This document shows, piece by piece, positions 1 through 20,960 of a stretch of DNA of 64,000 nucleotides. Numbering within the stretch: position 1 is the first letter of the stretch; each line of letters opens with the position of its first letter. The DNA lies in assembly GCF_000003815.2 (NCBI RefSeq), contig NC_049983.1, positions 8,847,470-8,911,469 of the forward strand. The letters are read 5' to 3'. The notes under the pieces were generated by a model that saw only the letters and a list, made by a program, of their open reading frames with translations, ran no database searches and was not told the origin of the DNA. This DNA comes from Branchiostoma floridae (taxonomy: Eukaryota > Chordata > Leptocardii > Amphioxiformes > Branchiostomatidae). The position numbers and the translations under genes are program-made.

Positions 1-638
1 TGTCACACGTACACATGGCTATATACGTAAGTACAACTTGTTCAGTGAAGTATGTGTTCTCACTACTTAGTATCTTACGGGCATTCCTGAACAAAGTACA
101 CGTCAGCAACTAATCTATCTTATGGATGAGCACATGGTGACAATAATGAGCCATTTCGATTGTCTACATTTGTTCTAATTTCGTGTTTCGTTTTTCTTTA
201 TGCCACGGTCAACAAGCGAAAACGCAATCATAAGAAGTCATTCACAAATTCTTGAGTTGCCTAGTTACTACGTGCTCCCATCTGTTGCCGACGTTTTTAG
301 TGTATATATATGGATGCTATGGTTATCGATTGATTGTACACTTGTTAGAAATGGCGGCCACGAAGTGTGACCATATCCGCCTCCCTGTTTGCGTTTGTAG
401 CAAATACTAGTAGTACATTAGATCTTCCTTCACATTATCTTGAATTTGTCCTTACTTTGTCAGGTAATTCCTTTGCCGCCTGCCGCTTTTGTATAAGGGT
501 AATCACCTAGTGTAGGGAGGGGCAACTGTAGACCCAAGGCTTGTTATATAACGTTGAAAACAGTTCTGAAGCCAAAACTATCACACACAATAATTCAAAC
601 TATCTCAAGTACTATAAAGATCATAGAATGAATCGTAC
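1..638. other. No gene seen; AT-rich flank
   Basis: I see no convincing exon, RNA gene or repeat array here. If the minus-strand exon at 639-785 is real, the gene's next exons would lie here or beyond the left edge of the window, but I could not identify one. Confidence 0.4.
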
Positions 639-785
639 CTGCGCCACTTCTACCAGAAACACGTTGTTGTAAGTGTTGCTGACTGTGATGAACAGGGCAC
701 CGGATAGCATCCCTATTCCATAGAACGTCGTCTCCAGCCAAGAAACCGAGTCTGCCGTCTTGTCGACGTCCTTGTCTTGTGTCAT
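639..785 (-). CDS. Possible exon of an unidentified membrane protein (partial)
   Basis: Read on the minus strand, this stretch starts with an ATG at 785-783 and stays open for 49 codons. It ends in CAG followed by a consensus donor (GTACGA) at 638. The peptide begins MTQDKDVDKT, continues through a hydrophobic segment (FYGIGMLSGALFITVS) and ends NNVFLVEVAQ, so it has one likely membrane span. An acceptor-like site (CAACTACAG) lies upstream, so it could also be an internal exon with a slightly longer 5' end. I do not recognise the family; a multi-pass transporter is only a guess. On the opposite strand, an acceptor-like site near 811 leads into an open stretch to 1020 with several N-glycosylation sequons and paired cysteines. 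The two readings overlap only marginally, so either or neither may be real. Confidence 0.33.
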
Positions 786-1199
786 CGTCGTGTTATGCTC
801 TTCTGTAGTTGATTGGAAGACAAACTTCAGCGTAGAACAGAACTATACGGTGTACACGTTCTGTCAAGACAACACGGAATGTTACGATTTCCCGATCCCT
901 ACGGCCATGGATGTAACGTATACTGTCAACGAAACAACAGTCACGAGCCAAACTCTGTTCACACGGTGCTGTTCAACCGTGCAGAAGTTAACGTGTTCCC
1001 AAACTGCTGACCTGACCTGAACCGGTCGAACTGGTTGTCTGCTCGCCCTTTTAACTCGCACTAGTACTGGTGTTACGTCTGTGCACTCACCCCATGCGTG
1101 TTGTCTGGTTCTCCTCTCTCAATGGCTTTCAGTTGATTTTTCAAATGTCTAGCTCTGTTATTTTCCTAGGATGATTAAATCTTTCTCTCTCAGGCAGCG

Positions 1200-1435
1200 N
1201 NNNNNNNNNNNNNNNNNNNNNNNNNNNNNNNNNNNNNNNNNNNNNNNNNNNNNNNNNNNNNNNNNNNNNNNNNNNNNNNNNNNNNNNNNNNNNNNNNNNN
1301 NNNNNNNNNNNNNNNNNNNNNNNNNNNNNNNNNNNNNNNNNNNNNNNNNNNNNNNNNNNNNNNNNNNNNNNNNNNNNNNNNNNNNNNNNNNNNNNNNNNN
1401 NNNNNNNNNNNNNNNNNNNNNNNNNNNNNNNNNNN
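1200..1435. other. Assembly gap (run of N)
   Basis: 236 undetermined bases. Any open reading frame crossing this gap is meaningless. Confidence 0.99.
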
Positions 1436-1650
1436 GTTACGTATATAAGTCCAACATAAGAGGTTGTTGTGTCTGCCTGCGTTTGAGTACATTAGAATGC
1501 CGGAACCCTGCAGGGCACGTTTTGGCTCTCTTTTGTATACATAATTCAATATTCACAGTCACAAATCGATATGGTCGAACGGAACAGGTGATTTTTTTTG
1601 GGGGGGGGGGATGAAAATATCTATATGATCTACTTCATTTTCTTCTGACT

Positions 1651-1971
1651 TGGGCCAAAGCAAGTAAATTTTATGGATGGCATGCCATACAGCACAATGA
1701 ACAAATAACGCTTATGACGTCCATAGTGGTACCACTTTATTTCACAAGTATCCAACTTGTTCACTTCTACAAGTACAGCCATGGCTACATCCAAATAATG
1801 CCACTTCTACGGTACAATCATTGGGCTATAACACAACGTATATATTCATTTTGGTGCTTTCTTGTCATGTTTACCATCTCCGAAGTAGAAAAAAATCTTG
1901 CTTTTCTTTCTGAGTCAGGTAAAAGCAATGAGCGCGCTGATGTCATCCGTAAGATTTACTTTCTGTGGCCT
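1651..1971. mobile_element. MITE, GGCCACAG-TIR family
   Basis: The left end (GGGCCAAAGCAAGTAAATTT, then TATGGATGGCAT) and the right end (ATGTCATCCGTAAGATTTAC, then TTTCTGTGGCC) are imperfect inverted repeats of about 30 bp. The same ends and similar internal text (ACAGCCATGGCTAC, TTTTGTCATGTT-like) recur at 59427-59935, and a lone right end lies near 35075-35115. The length of about 320 bp and lack of coding capacity suggest a non-autonomous DNA transposon. Confidence 0.6.
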
Positions 1972-2749
1972 AATTGTGACCGAATTTGAAATAAGATATG
2001 GCAAGAATTTTGAATTCCTCTCAAACACAGGTCGTCATTATGTATAATAGAGCTGTGAATTCCCACTAACTTAGTTTGGGACTCTACACGATAGTAATGG
2101 TTTACTGACCTGAGATAACGGTAGTCTAAGCACTGCGAGAATTTCCTTAGTTGGAACCTTCCTCGGGTAAATAAAATAGATTAAGTATGTATTAGAGATT
2201 TACGTGCGAACAAAGTAAAACAGTTTGCTTACTTTCACACATTAACATAATGAAAACGTCATAGTGGAACACAGAATGCCCCCCACCCACACACACACAA
2301 CAAAGACGTTCAAAACAATGGAATTCTAGAACATTTTTGCTCACAATAGAAATCAAACGTCAACGTCAGAAACCTCTTATTTTACAATGTCATAAATATA
2401 CTATTAAGCATATGGTCACAATGACCATTCAAACTTAAAATCAATCCAGACTTTTAATTTGATTGTTGAGACAAGGTGAAAATAAATACTCTTTTGGTGT
2501 GGATAAAACATGTCAATAAATTTTCAAACATAATTCAGTATAAAACAATTCATATCAACACCTAAAGTATATGCAAATGTCACAGACTGACTAGGTATAT
2601 AACACACTATTTTATTATAATGATAAACATTTTGCTTTGGATCTAGTAACGTTAGACACTCTTCGTTTTACAAATATTGAAGTAACTACGTAGCTCTTGA
2701 AAGTTTTTGTGTCTCATCGACTTTCTTTCTCCCTTCAGGGCTCCGTTTT
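1972..2749. other. AT-rich intergenic DNA, no gene seen
   Basis: Only short AT-rich sequence and a small CA-rich patch near 2285-2300. No supported exon on either strand. Confidence 0.4.
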
Positions 2750-2909
2750 TCCAAGCAGATCCTACGATGCCATATGATAGTACTAAACTGGCCTTGTTAG
2801 CCAAGAGGTGTACATTTGCCATCTAGCCAAACGCACTCCTAGGCCGGCTCCACTCCTCTGGCAGCTTTTGATACTATCTTATGCTACCGTAGCATCTGCT
2901 TGGAGATTA
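2750..2909. mobile_element. MITE copy (CCAAGCAGATCC TIR family)
   Basis: The left end CCAAGCAGATCCTAC is the inverse of the right end GTAGCATCTGCTTGG with one mismatch, framing about 160 bp. A cleaner relative with 21-bp TIRs is at 61844-62023, and a fragment of one end (TCTGCTTGGAGATTA) lies near 13741-13755 in a PMPCB intron. The element has no coding capacity. Its right part has been copied into the 185-bp tandem repeat that follows. Confidence 0.7.
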
Positions 2910-3335
2910 CTACTGTACTCCGCGGAGTTCGTTGACCTTATTCTGAGCCTGCGCTCTACGGAGCTAAAACTGGCCAAGGAGTGTGTTCAGCCAAGAGGTT
3001 TACATTTTCTGTGTAGCCAAACACACTCCTAGGCTGGCTCCACTCCTCTGGCAGCTTTTCATACTATCTTATGTCACCGTAGGATCTGCTTGGAAATTAC
3101 TACTCCGCAGAGTTCGTTGACCTTATTCTGAGCCTGCGCTCTACGGAGCTAAAACTGGCCAAGGAGTGTGTTCAGCCAAGAGGTTTACATTTTCTGTGTA
3201 GCCAAACACACTCCTAGGCTGGCTCCACTCCTCTGGCAGCTTTTCATACTATCTTATGTCACCGTAGGATCTGCTTGGAAATTACTACTCCGCAGAGTTC
3301 GTTGACCTTATTCTGAGCCTGCGCTCTACGGAGCT
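2781..3335. repeat. 185-bp tandem repeat upstream of PMPCB
   Basis: Two nearly identical 185-bp units (2966-3150 and 3151-3335) follow a more diverged unit (about 2781-2965). Each contains the right half of the adjacent MITE plus its flank ending in CTGCGCTCTACGGAGC. The array stops 34 bases before the PMPCB start codon, so it overlaps the promoter or 5' UTR. Each unit would carry the same potential regulatory text. Confidence 0.85.
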
Positions 3336-3369
3336 TACCCAGAAAACCCCAATTTGTCCGTTCTCCAAG

Positions 3370-14186
<10,817 letters not shown>

Positions 14187-14657
14187 CGTCACACAGCGTC
14201 AGGGGAGATCAGATTATCCAATAGTATTATCTGTCATTGTTGAAGAAATTGTCTCATACAAAATGTCCACTCCAAGTTCAAAATACAAACCATAGACTCC
14301 ATATAGTCACATTGGTGACTGGCCTCAAAAAGTTATAAAATCTAGACCGTAAGCAGTTGTTCTTAGTCTAACTCGAGTGTCAAACTGTGTTAAAGTATGG
14401 TCAAAGAACTCATGATGCTGGTCCTCAAAACCCTGTTTAACATGTAGATATTCATCAAAAATTTATTGCTGTGAGAATTGAAGTCCCCATGTAATATGTT
14501 TGGAGCTCTGTCAGCAGAAAATGGCGTTTTGGATCATAATTATCCTTGATTTCGTAGTCCAGTTTGGAGATACATCCCTTGCTTGCTTGGTCTTTAACAT
14601 ACATGTACTGTTGTCCATATCAAATTTGCTACATCTACTGAAGCCACTTGAACTGGA

Positions 14658-14663
14658 AATAAA
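14658..14663 (+). terminator. PMPCB polyadenylation signal (AATAAA)
   Basis: AATAAA lies 471 bases after the PMPCB stop codon in AT-rich 3' flank. It is the first canonical signal I find downstream. Confidence 0.55.
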
Positions 14664-15076
14664 AGTTTTATCACTTTACTGCTGTGTCTTAAGTACATTA
14701 CACAGAATTAAGTACATATACAGTACAGGTCACTGGATACCAGATTCTTGGTGCGCAACCAAGTGCTTTTTTCCACCGATAATTAGGTGATCATTATCTC
14801 TCACCTTCCCCAGAGCAACTATGACTGGTTCATACTGCACTGCAGCATAGGTGTCGCTGCTTACAAGTTAATGTCAGAATTGTCCTAAGGAAGGTTACAG
14901 ATTGTGACTGAAATGTCTGTGGAATACAATACTTTGTTGTGTACAAAGAATCTTGTTATTCACTGACTTACAAACAAACTGAAACTATTCACTTGAGTAT
15001 GGGTCACTCAAAATTTACAGCTTATTCTTTCACCTGAGGTATAAGATAAGCATATTTCAATTTGTTTCCCCACACA
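14664..15076. other. Convergent intergenic spacer
   Basis: About 410 bases between the PMPCB polyadenylation signal and that of the opposite-strand sialyltransferase gene. I see no gene in it. Confidence 0.5.
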
Positions 15077-15082
15077 TTTATT
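15077..15082 (-). terminator. Sialyltransferase polyadenylation signal
   Basis: AATAAA on the minus strand (TTTATT on plus), about 62 bases past the stop codon at 15147-15145. Confidence 0.65.
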
Positions 15083-15144
15083 CGATGAAATATAACAAAG
15101 CAAGCTGCCCTGCCGGGCCCCGGTTTGGAAATGTGACGTAGGCC

Positions 15145-16912
15145 TTACTTGAGGTTACATTTCCCAATAACATGTCTGATGATTCCCCTCTTATGAAGGT
15201 CCTGGTACATGGCAAACTCCTCCCACAGCATGTGGTTTGGGTTGTCCATCTTGCCCAGTCCGTAATAGTGGTAGGGGACGGCACCTTTAGTGCTATTGTC
15301 AAACTGAATGGGGTTGAAGCCGTATAGAGAGATTCGGTCACAGAAGGTCGAAGCCAGCGCAAAGGTGTTAATGCCGGTTGAGGGAAGACTCCATGTCTTC
15401 CCACCCCAGATCTGACTTGCATACAATCTGGAAAATATTCAATAAACCACATGACATATGTAAATATATATGTAATAAATAAGAACAGACAACGATCGAT
15501 ACAAATGCAATTTTGGACACCATTCTACAAACGACAATCTGCTTTAGACCTGAACTGTTGATTGGTGTTAATTTCATACTTATTTAGCCCTTGACCTGTG
15601 TTATCTACCAATGGAAACACTTAAAACACATTGGCCAAATTAGCGAGGGTATGCGAGTCGCGAACTCTAGTTTTCCCGCAAGTACGAAAACGCCCAGTCC
15701 TGACAAACATTCGACAATGAAAATCCAGTGCGGAATTCGAATTTCGCTCTGAAACCAAGTGCTGAAAAAAGGAAGGCGAGGTTTTCGTAGTTTTTCCTCA
15801 CATGACCTACATACCTTTTACTCTTCATGACTGATTGGTGCGCAAAAGTTACGACAACCGGGAGGTTGTTGTCCCTGACGGCCTTTGCAACGGTCTTCAA
15901 CTCCGCCAGTGGCACCTTTCTCGGCGGGGCACGCAAAACTTCCAACGGGTAACTCAATACCAGTCCCGGGTGGTCCGTCAAACGTATTACCATAGCTTTC
16001 TTCACGGCCGTCTCAGTCGATGTTAGTGCTTGGCTGATTTCTTTTAACACTCTGTCGTTCACAGTCGTCATGTTGTTTTTGCTCCCAACGTCTTTTTCGT
16101 AGAATAGAGTGGGCGAGAGGTTAGGCCGAATGACGAAGTCGTGCGAGTCTATCTCCTCACCACATCTACTACCCAGAAGTGCACCACTACTCCCCACGAT
16201 AGCGCATGCGCTGTACGTCCTGATGGGAGTGTGTACTACGTCACAGGTTCTCTTCCCAAACGAGTTCAGAAGCGTGAACATTTGAACGTCGCATTTTTCC
16301 AAGAAGACGTCGAAGTCCGAAAAGTTGATGATGTGTCGTTTGGGACTAAGATATTTCGTAGTGTATGTCCTGTTGGAAAGATGCATTGGATAGTTATAGA
16401 ATTACTTCAAATATGCAAACGGGACTTCAAAACACAAATGGCATATCAAGACAAACTTTGACTTTGCTTGACCTATCAATACAATACAATAGAGTAGAAT
16501 GTGCCTATTGAAAACGACTTGTAAGATAGTATAAACGGGCCAAATAGAAAGACTAATTTGAAATATAGGAAGAGATTTCCTCTCTCCGGCTAACTCCTAT
16601 GGCAAATTATTCTCCATACTCGGTCAATTTATACTTCAAAATTATCTGAAATAGGTTTTATACTTACTGCAGTTCTTTGATGTTCGTCTCGTTAAAGTGG
16701 GCCGATATCCTATCCATTAGTGTTGGAAATCGAGGAGAAGATAATGAGACGGACATTTTTCCAACAGGGGGCTTTCCTGTCCTGATAACGTAAATAGGAT
16801 GTTGGACATGTGACACGGGTGTGCGCAGTGTTGGGTACACGTACGTGGCGATGAACATAAGCCATATGAGGGCACAAAGAACCATGTATAATAGCATTCG
16901 CAGAGTCTCCAT
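15145..16912 (-). CDS. Alpha-2,8-sialyltransferase-like protein (GT29, ST8Sia type)
   Basis: A Golgi type II membrane glycosyltransferase expected to transfer sialic acid from CMP-sialic acid to glycan ends. Exons (minus): 16912-16668, 16369-15815 and 15427-15145. The GT-AG borders (donors GTAAGTA and GTATGT) join in phase to 360 residues, a normal ST8Sia length. The ATG at 16912-16910 starts [10 protein letters not shown] and a signal anchor (residues 6-27). Sialylmotif L starts at about 137 ([16 protein letters not shown], then EEIDSHDF). Motif S is in exon 3 ([22 protein letters not shown], about 283-306), motif III is PYHYY (318-322), and motif VS is H332 with E337 (HMLWEE). The motif S wording favours ST8Sia over ST3Gal or ST6Gal; the exact member is not resolved. 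The reading frame of exon 2 stays open past its donor to 15667, but that part is intronic. The 26-bp minisatellite begins about 24 bases upstream of the ATG. Confidence 0.92.
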
Positions 16913-16935
16913 TGCTAGTTCACAACCAAACAAGG

Positions 16936-17535
16936 CCCTGTCCCTGGTTGTGACGGTGTTTTCCTGCCCCTAGCCCTGGTGCTGACTTTGTTTCCTTGTT
17001 CCTGGTGCTAAATGTGTTTTCCTGTCCTTGGTGCTGACTGTGTTTCCCTGGCCCTGGTGCTGACTGTGTTTCTCTGTCCCTGGTGCTGACCGTGTTTCCC
17101 TGTCCCTGGTGCTGGCTGTGTTTCCCTGTCCTTGGTGCTGACCGTATTTCCCTGTCCCTGGTGCTGACTGTGTTTCCCTGTCCCTGGTGCTGACAGTGTT
17201 TCCCTGTCCCTGGTGCTGACAGTGTTTCCCTGTCCTTGGTGCTGACTGCGTTCCCCTGTCCCTGGTGCTGACTGTGTTTCCCTGACCCTGGTGCTGACTG
17301 TGTTTCCCTGTCCTTGGTGCTGACCGTATTTCCCTGTCCCTGGTGCTGACTGTGTTTCCCTGTCCCTGGTGCTGACAGTGTTTCCCTGTCCCTGGTGCTG
17401 ACTGTGTTTCCCTGTCCCTGGTGCTGACAGTGTTTCCCTGACCCTGGTGCTGACAGTGTTTCCCTGTCCCTGGTGCTAACAGTGTTTCCCTATCCCTGGT
17501 GCTGACTGTGTTCCCTGTCCCTGATGTTGACTGTG
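16936..17535. repeat. 26-bp minisatellite next to the sialyltransferase start
   Basis: About 23 tandem copies of a 26-bp unit (plus strand TTTCCCTGTCCCTGGTGCTG then ACAGTG), with scattered substitutions. Because 26 is not a multiple of three, the minus-strand translation cycles through three frames without a stop and gives a spurious 193-codon frame. On the sialyltransferase sense strand every unit contains GGGACAGGG, a possible AG acceptor, so the array may lie in a 5' UTR or a 5' UTR intron. Confidence 0.93.
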
Positions 17536-18331
17536 TTGTCGCTACAACCACTCACGTCATTGCCCATTGACCTTGATTTGACATTTGCCAATAGAGTATC
17601 TGTGTATTATTCATGTATTATTCATCCATAGTTCTCATCTGTATTGTTTTGCCAGTATTGAGCAATGACTGCTATAATACCGCTTGGCATAACACAGGCA
17701 TGCAGCAAGGGTTGAGTATATTACATCGAACCATAGAATGATCTGTCCCACTATACTTTTGCATATCTAACCCAATTCCTTGTATTCAATTAACATTATA
17801 TTTCCCTCCTTTGACGTTGCTCTCTTCGAATTCTTATTGTGGTCCGCCCATTTAATTCTCGGTCAGTTCCAAATACTAAAAAAAATCGGTAGCCTCCACT
17901 ATGACCTTTCCTATATGTGTTATAGATATGCTACAATGAGAAGATATTTTTTGGTTGTGTAGACAACATAACCCAAGCTCTCTTGATGATGGATTACGAT
18001 ATTTCGTATGTGGGTAGGGGTTGGGAAGACAAAGGTCAAGATCGATTTTGGCCTCCTTGTATGTGACATTTGTACTGCACCAAAACGTCTATTTTATTGT
18101 ATCTTTTGACCTGGGCATGCGATGGTCTTGATTTTTTGGTGGGAGATAGCTTGTGATGTAAGCAAGGCCCCCTACATGTAGTTATGGTTTGGTTTTTGTC
18201 TAACTATCATTGAATTCAAATGATTCCCTGAAGAGGTTTTTACGATGTTCGTATTGTTTTCTCATTGCTGCAACCAGCGTTGGGTGGATTTTCAATGACT
18301 ACTCAGGAGATGATGGCTAAAAATAAAAGCT
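17536..18331. repeat. Intergenic DNA with an older interspersed repeat
   Basis: About 17990-18185 is related to 61705-62095. Shared blocks include GGGAAGACAAAGGTCAAG versus GGGAAGACGAGGGTTAAG, TTTTGGCCTCCTTGTATGTG, and GGTCTTGATTTTTTGGTGG. The 18-kb copy lacks the MITE that interrupts the 61-kb copy, so it serves as an empty-site reference. No gene is seen in the rest. Confidence 0.7.
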
Positions 18332-18403
18332 CTCCGTGTCGGGGAATCGAACCCCGGTCTCCCGCGTGACAGGCGGGGATACTCACCACTATACTAACAC
18401 GGA
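18332..18403 (-). tRNA. tRNA-Asp (GTC)
   Basis: The 72-nt minus-strand sequence folds as a standard cloverleaf. The acceptor stem is TCCGTGT/ACACGGA with discriminator G, box A is TAGTATAGTGG, the anticodon loop is CTGTCAC (anticodon GTC), the anticodon stem is CCCGC/GCGGG, and the T arm is GGGGTTCGATTCCCC. No CCA is encoded, as expected for a eukaryotic nuclear gene, and there is no intron. I find no mismatch in the stems, so it is probably functional. Confidence 0.95.
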
Positions 18404-19211
18404 TTGACATAGCAAGTGGTCCATAAGTATGCCCTGGATATCTAAGGGCGTCCACGAAAATCCCATCGATATCGCATATATTTTTTAGCCCAAACAGCTG
18501 TTTGCTTGCATATATTAAACTTCTGTGATGGCTGCAATCTTGTCTAAGGGGGAGGTCGAAGTACATACATAAAAGTAAAAAAGAATAAATTTGATAGATT
18601 TCAGAAGGATCTTGAATATCATACGAACTGGTTTAAGAACTTCAAAGCCTTCTGTTCTATCCAGGATGTTTCATATAAGATTCGTACAAATCTGATAAAC
18701 TAGAGTTCCACGACCTCATATCGTTCACGCCAAATGATGGGAGCCTTTACGACTGTTTCTCATGTTTCTGCTGCAGTACCATAAAAGCCCGCTAGGAGGT
18801 CCATGATCGAACTTGTCAATCCTTTAGCTAACAAATTTCCACATACCAAATATCAAAGACATCCACGACCCGTCTTAGTTATACTACCGGTACCCACAAA
18901 GAAACACAACTATCCAAAACGGCACCACAATATAACCTTCTCGGAGAGGGTTGGCTATATGTGTGACGCATATGTACAAATGATTGGCCGAACCGTTGTT
19001 TAGGTCCAGGTCCGGACCTTTACCTAGACAGCCGTACCTGTATCTGAATTCTTTTATGGTACACAGACAGAAGGGTATGGAAGAAACTTACAGTCGCCTG
19101 CGCTGCAGTCGACCGATGATGATGATGATGATGGTACACAGCCCTGGCGGTGACACTGGCCTCACATCAATTTCGACTTCACATCCCGTCCGCTGCCGGT
19201 GAGAAGAACCT
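18404..19211. other. Intergenic, no gene seen
   Basis: Short open stretches only. There is a small (ATG)n patch near 19117-19134. I find no supported exon. Confidence 0.4.
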
Positions 19212-19367
19212 GTAAACACACGCGCTAACCGTCTCGGCACCTGGGCCCCGGTAAACACACACGCTAACCGTCTCGGCACCTGGGCCCCGGTAAACACACG
19301 CGCTAACCGTCTCGGCACCTGGGCCCCGGTAAACACACGCGCTAACCGTCTCGGCACCTGGGCCCCG
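19212..19367. repeat. 39-bp x4 minisatellite
   Basis: Four nearly perfect 39-bp units (starts 19212, 19251, 19290, 19329) with the core GCTAACCGTCTCGGCACCTG and GGCCCCGG. Translations of this array on either strand are repeats and not genes. Confidence 0.92.
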
Positions 19368-20276
19368 GCACCACGCCAAGGTGGTCTCCTTTTGCCGGGG
19401 GAAATTTAGCTTTTCTATCTCACGAGCCAAACGGGCCTGAAGAGAATCGTTCTTTGACGATTTTTTGTCATGTGAATTTTTCGACACTTCACGTCACAGC
19501 TTATTCGATTCGTGTTGAAAAAGAATTTCCTTAGAATGCTTTTCAGTGCTCTTATGTCCAAACCGCACAAATCATGTGCAACTCCATATCAACTTAAGTA
19601 CATACCTTTTTTCACATCTATGAATTTTAACTATGAAAGTTCAAATTTGGAGACACTTAGCAGGTGCTTGTCTTACGATACTGCGGTGTAAACTACATAA
19701 CAATCCAACATATCCGCATCGTTTTAAGCCTACAATTCGATGGAACATGACGAAAACGTTTCGAAGACCTCTTTATGTGTTATATAACGTTAAAGACGAA
19801 TTTAAGAAAGAAAAAAAATGGTTAGCATTATAAGAAACACGTTCAGATGAAAAATTATCTGATTATAGATGGGACGTTAATTGATTTTTTTTTTTTTTTT
19901 TGCTTGGCTATAGCTGTCTGTCAACTTTGTCGGCTGCGTGTCAGAGTCGAAAAATAAAACATTAGCAAACAAAAAGGAAACTTCGGAGGATGCAACAGTC
20001 CAAAAATGTGCCCAGATGGTAAGATTCTGTTCTAAGCGGCGTCCTCGTCTCTCCCCCACCACCTCCGGAATGTCAAAGATGATCATATCAATCCGTCTTC
20101 CGTCCAAGTTTCAAATGTTACAAACGTTCTATTTTCGTCAAACCACCCTGTCCGTACGTGAAAAGTCTCGTGTTGTAATGGTCTAGAGTGTGTCTTCGGT
20201 ACGACGATACGATATATATATAAGCTGTGATGTTAGTCACCTAGTCGCAGTCGTTTAAACAATGTCAGTGTCTGCC
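19368..20276. other. Intergenic, no gene seen
   Basis: AT-rich sequence with a T-run near 19885-19901. I find no exon, RNA gene or clear repeat. Confidence 0.4.
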
Positions 20277-20960
20277 TTACTGTGGATGTTGCATGAAGAG
20301 GTCCTCCACATCCACGACCCAAGGCGTCGAGTGGTCCTCCTCTTCGTCGAACAGCTCGTCGTCCATCGCAACACCGACCGTGGTCTCCTCGTTGCTGATC
20401 CAGTCGACGATGTCGTCAGTAGCAGCCTCGATCTCAGAGGGCGCTCCCTGGCGAAGAGTCTCGACCAGTCCTACCAAGTGGTGGAAATGGACTTCGTCGC
20501 CAGGTCGGTAGGTGTCGTCATCCCAGTGGTCCTCCACCAGAAAGGAGACAGGTCGCTCGTCCAGCGTCCCCCAGATGTCAGCGCTCATGAGGATGAAGTC
20601 GAAACGGTGCCACTCGACGACTCGCCATCCCTGTCCCCACCGTACGAGCCGTATGGTACTGGTCATGCCGGTAAGGCGGCCACAGGTGTCACAGGTGGGG
20701 CCCTGAGGAGGCAGGCGCGCCAGGTACCCTCCTCCTGCCACCTTCCAGGTTGTCTCGACGTCGTCGTGAGGCCGCCCGCAGTCTTCACAGAAGCGGACGT
20801 GCTCGGGAAGCTCCTGTCTGACGGGGCGGCCGGCGTTCCGCATCCAGGCGGGGCCGAAGACCCGAAAAGGCTTCATGACTTCCCAAGCGCACTGCTCCGC
20901 TGTGAGAACCCCGGCGGCGCCAGCTGCAGGCGAAGTGAAGATCGGCGAGAAACAACTCAT
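20277..20960 (-). CDS. Single-exon acidic zinc-ribbon protein, possibly MCM N-terminal-like
   Basis: The frame runs from the first in-frame ATG (20960-20958, MSCFSPIF) to TAA at 20279-20277, 227 residues. It stays open about 31 codons further upstream without an ATG, so a 5' exon is possible. It has two CxxC knuckles about 32 residues apart (FCEDCGRPHDD and TCDTCGRL), then a hydrophobic/charged stretch with DERPVSFLVEDHWDD and YRPGDEVHFHHLVG. The tail is strongly acidic (MDDELFDEEED). The order of paired CxxC, then a beta-rich segment, then PGDEV resembles the zinc ribbon and OB fold of MCM N-terminal domains, but no ATPase part is present. I do not firmly recognise it. The opposite strand is also open for 254 codons; the cysteine pairs and acidic tail favour the minus strand. 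It is GC-rich compared with its flanks. Confidence 0.55.
   Translation of the reverse strand: MSCFSPIFTSPAAGAAGVLTAEQCAWEVMKPFRVFGPAWMRNAGRPVRQELPEHVRFCEDCGRPHDDVETTWKVAGGGYLARLPPQGPTCDTCGRLTGMTSTIRLVRWGQGWRVVEWHRFDFILMSADIWGTLDERPVSFLVEDHWDDDTYRPGDEVHFHHLVGLVETLRQGAPSEIEAATDDIVDWISNEETTVGVAMDDELFDEEEDHSTPWVVDVEDLFMQHPQ

Noticed and set aside
812-1020. Plus-strand cysteine-rich, N-glycosylated-looking peptide after an acceptor-like site
   Set aside because: No ATG exon, no recognisable domain, and next to a competing minus-strand exon; not enough to call.
15667-15814. Extension of the sialyltransferase middle exon to a stop at 15667
   Set aside because: A consensus donor at 15814 joins in phase to the exon carrying sialylmotif S; the extension lacks family motifs.
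16970-17551. 193-codon minus-strand frame rich in GQGNTVSTRDRE-like text
   Set aside because: A 26-bp minisatellite without stops; the translation just cycles through its three frames.
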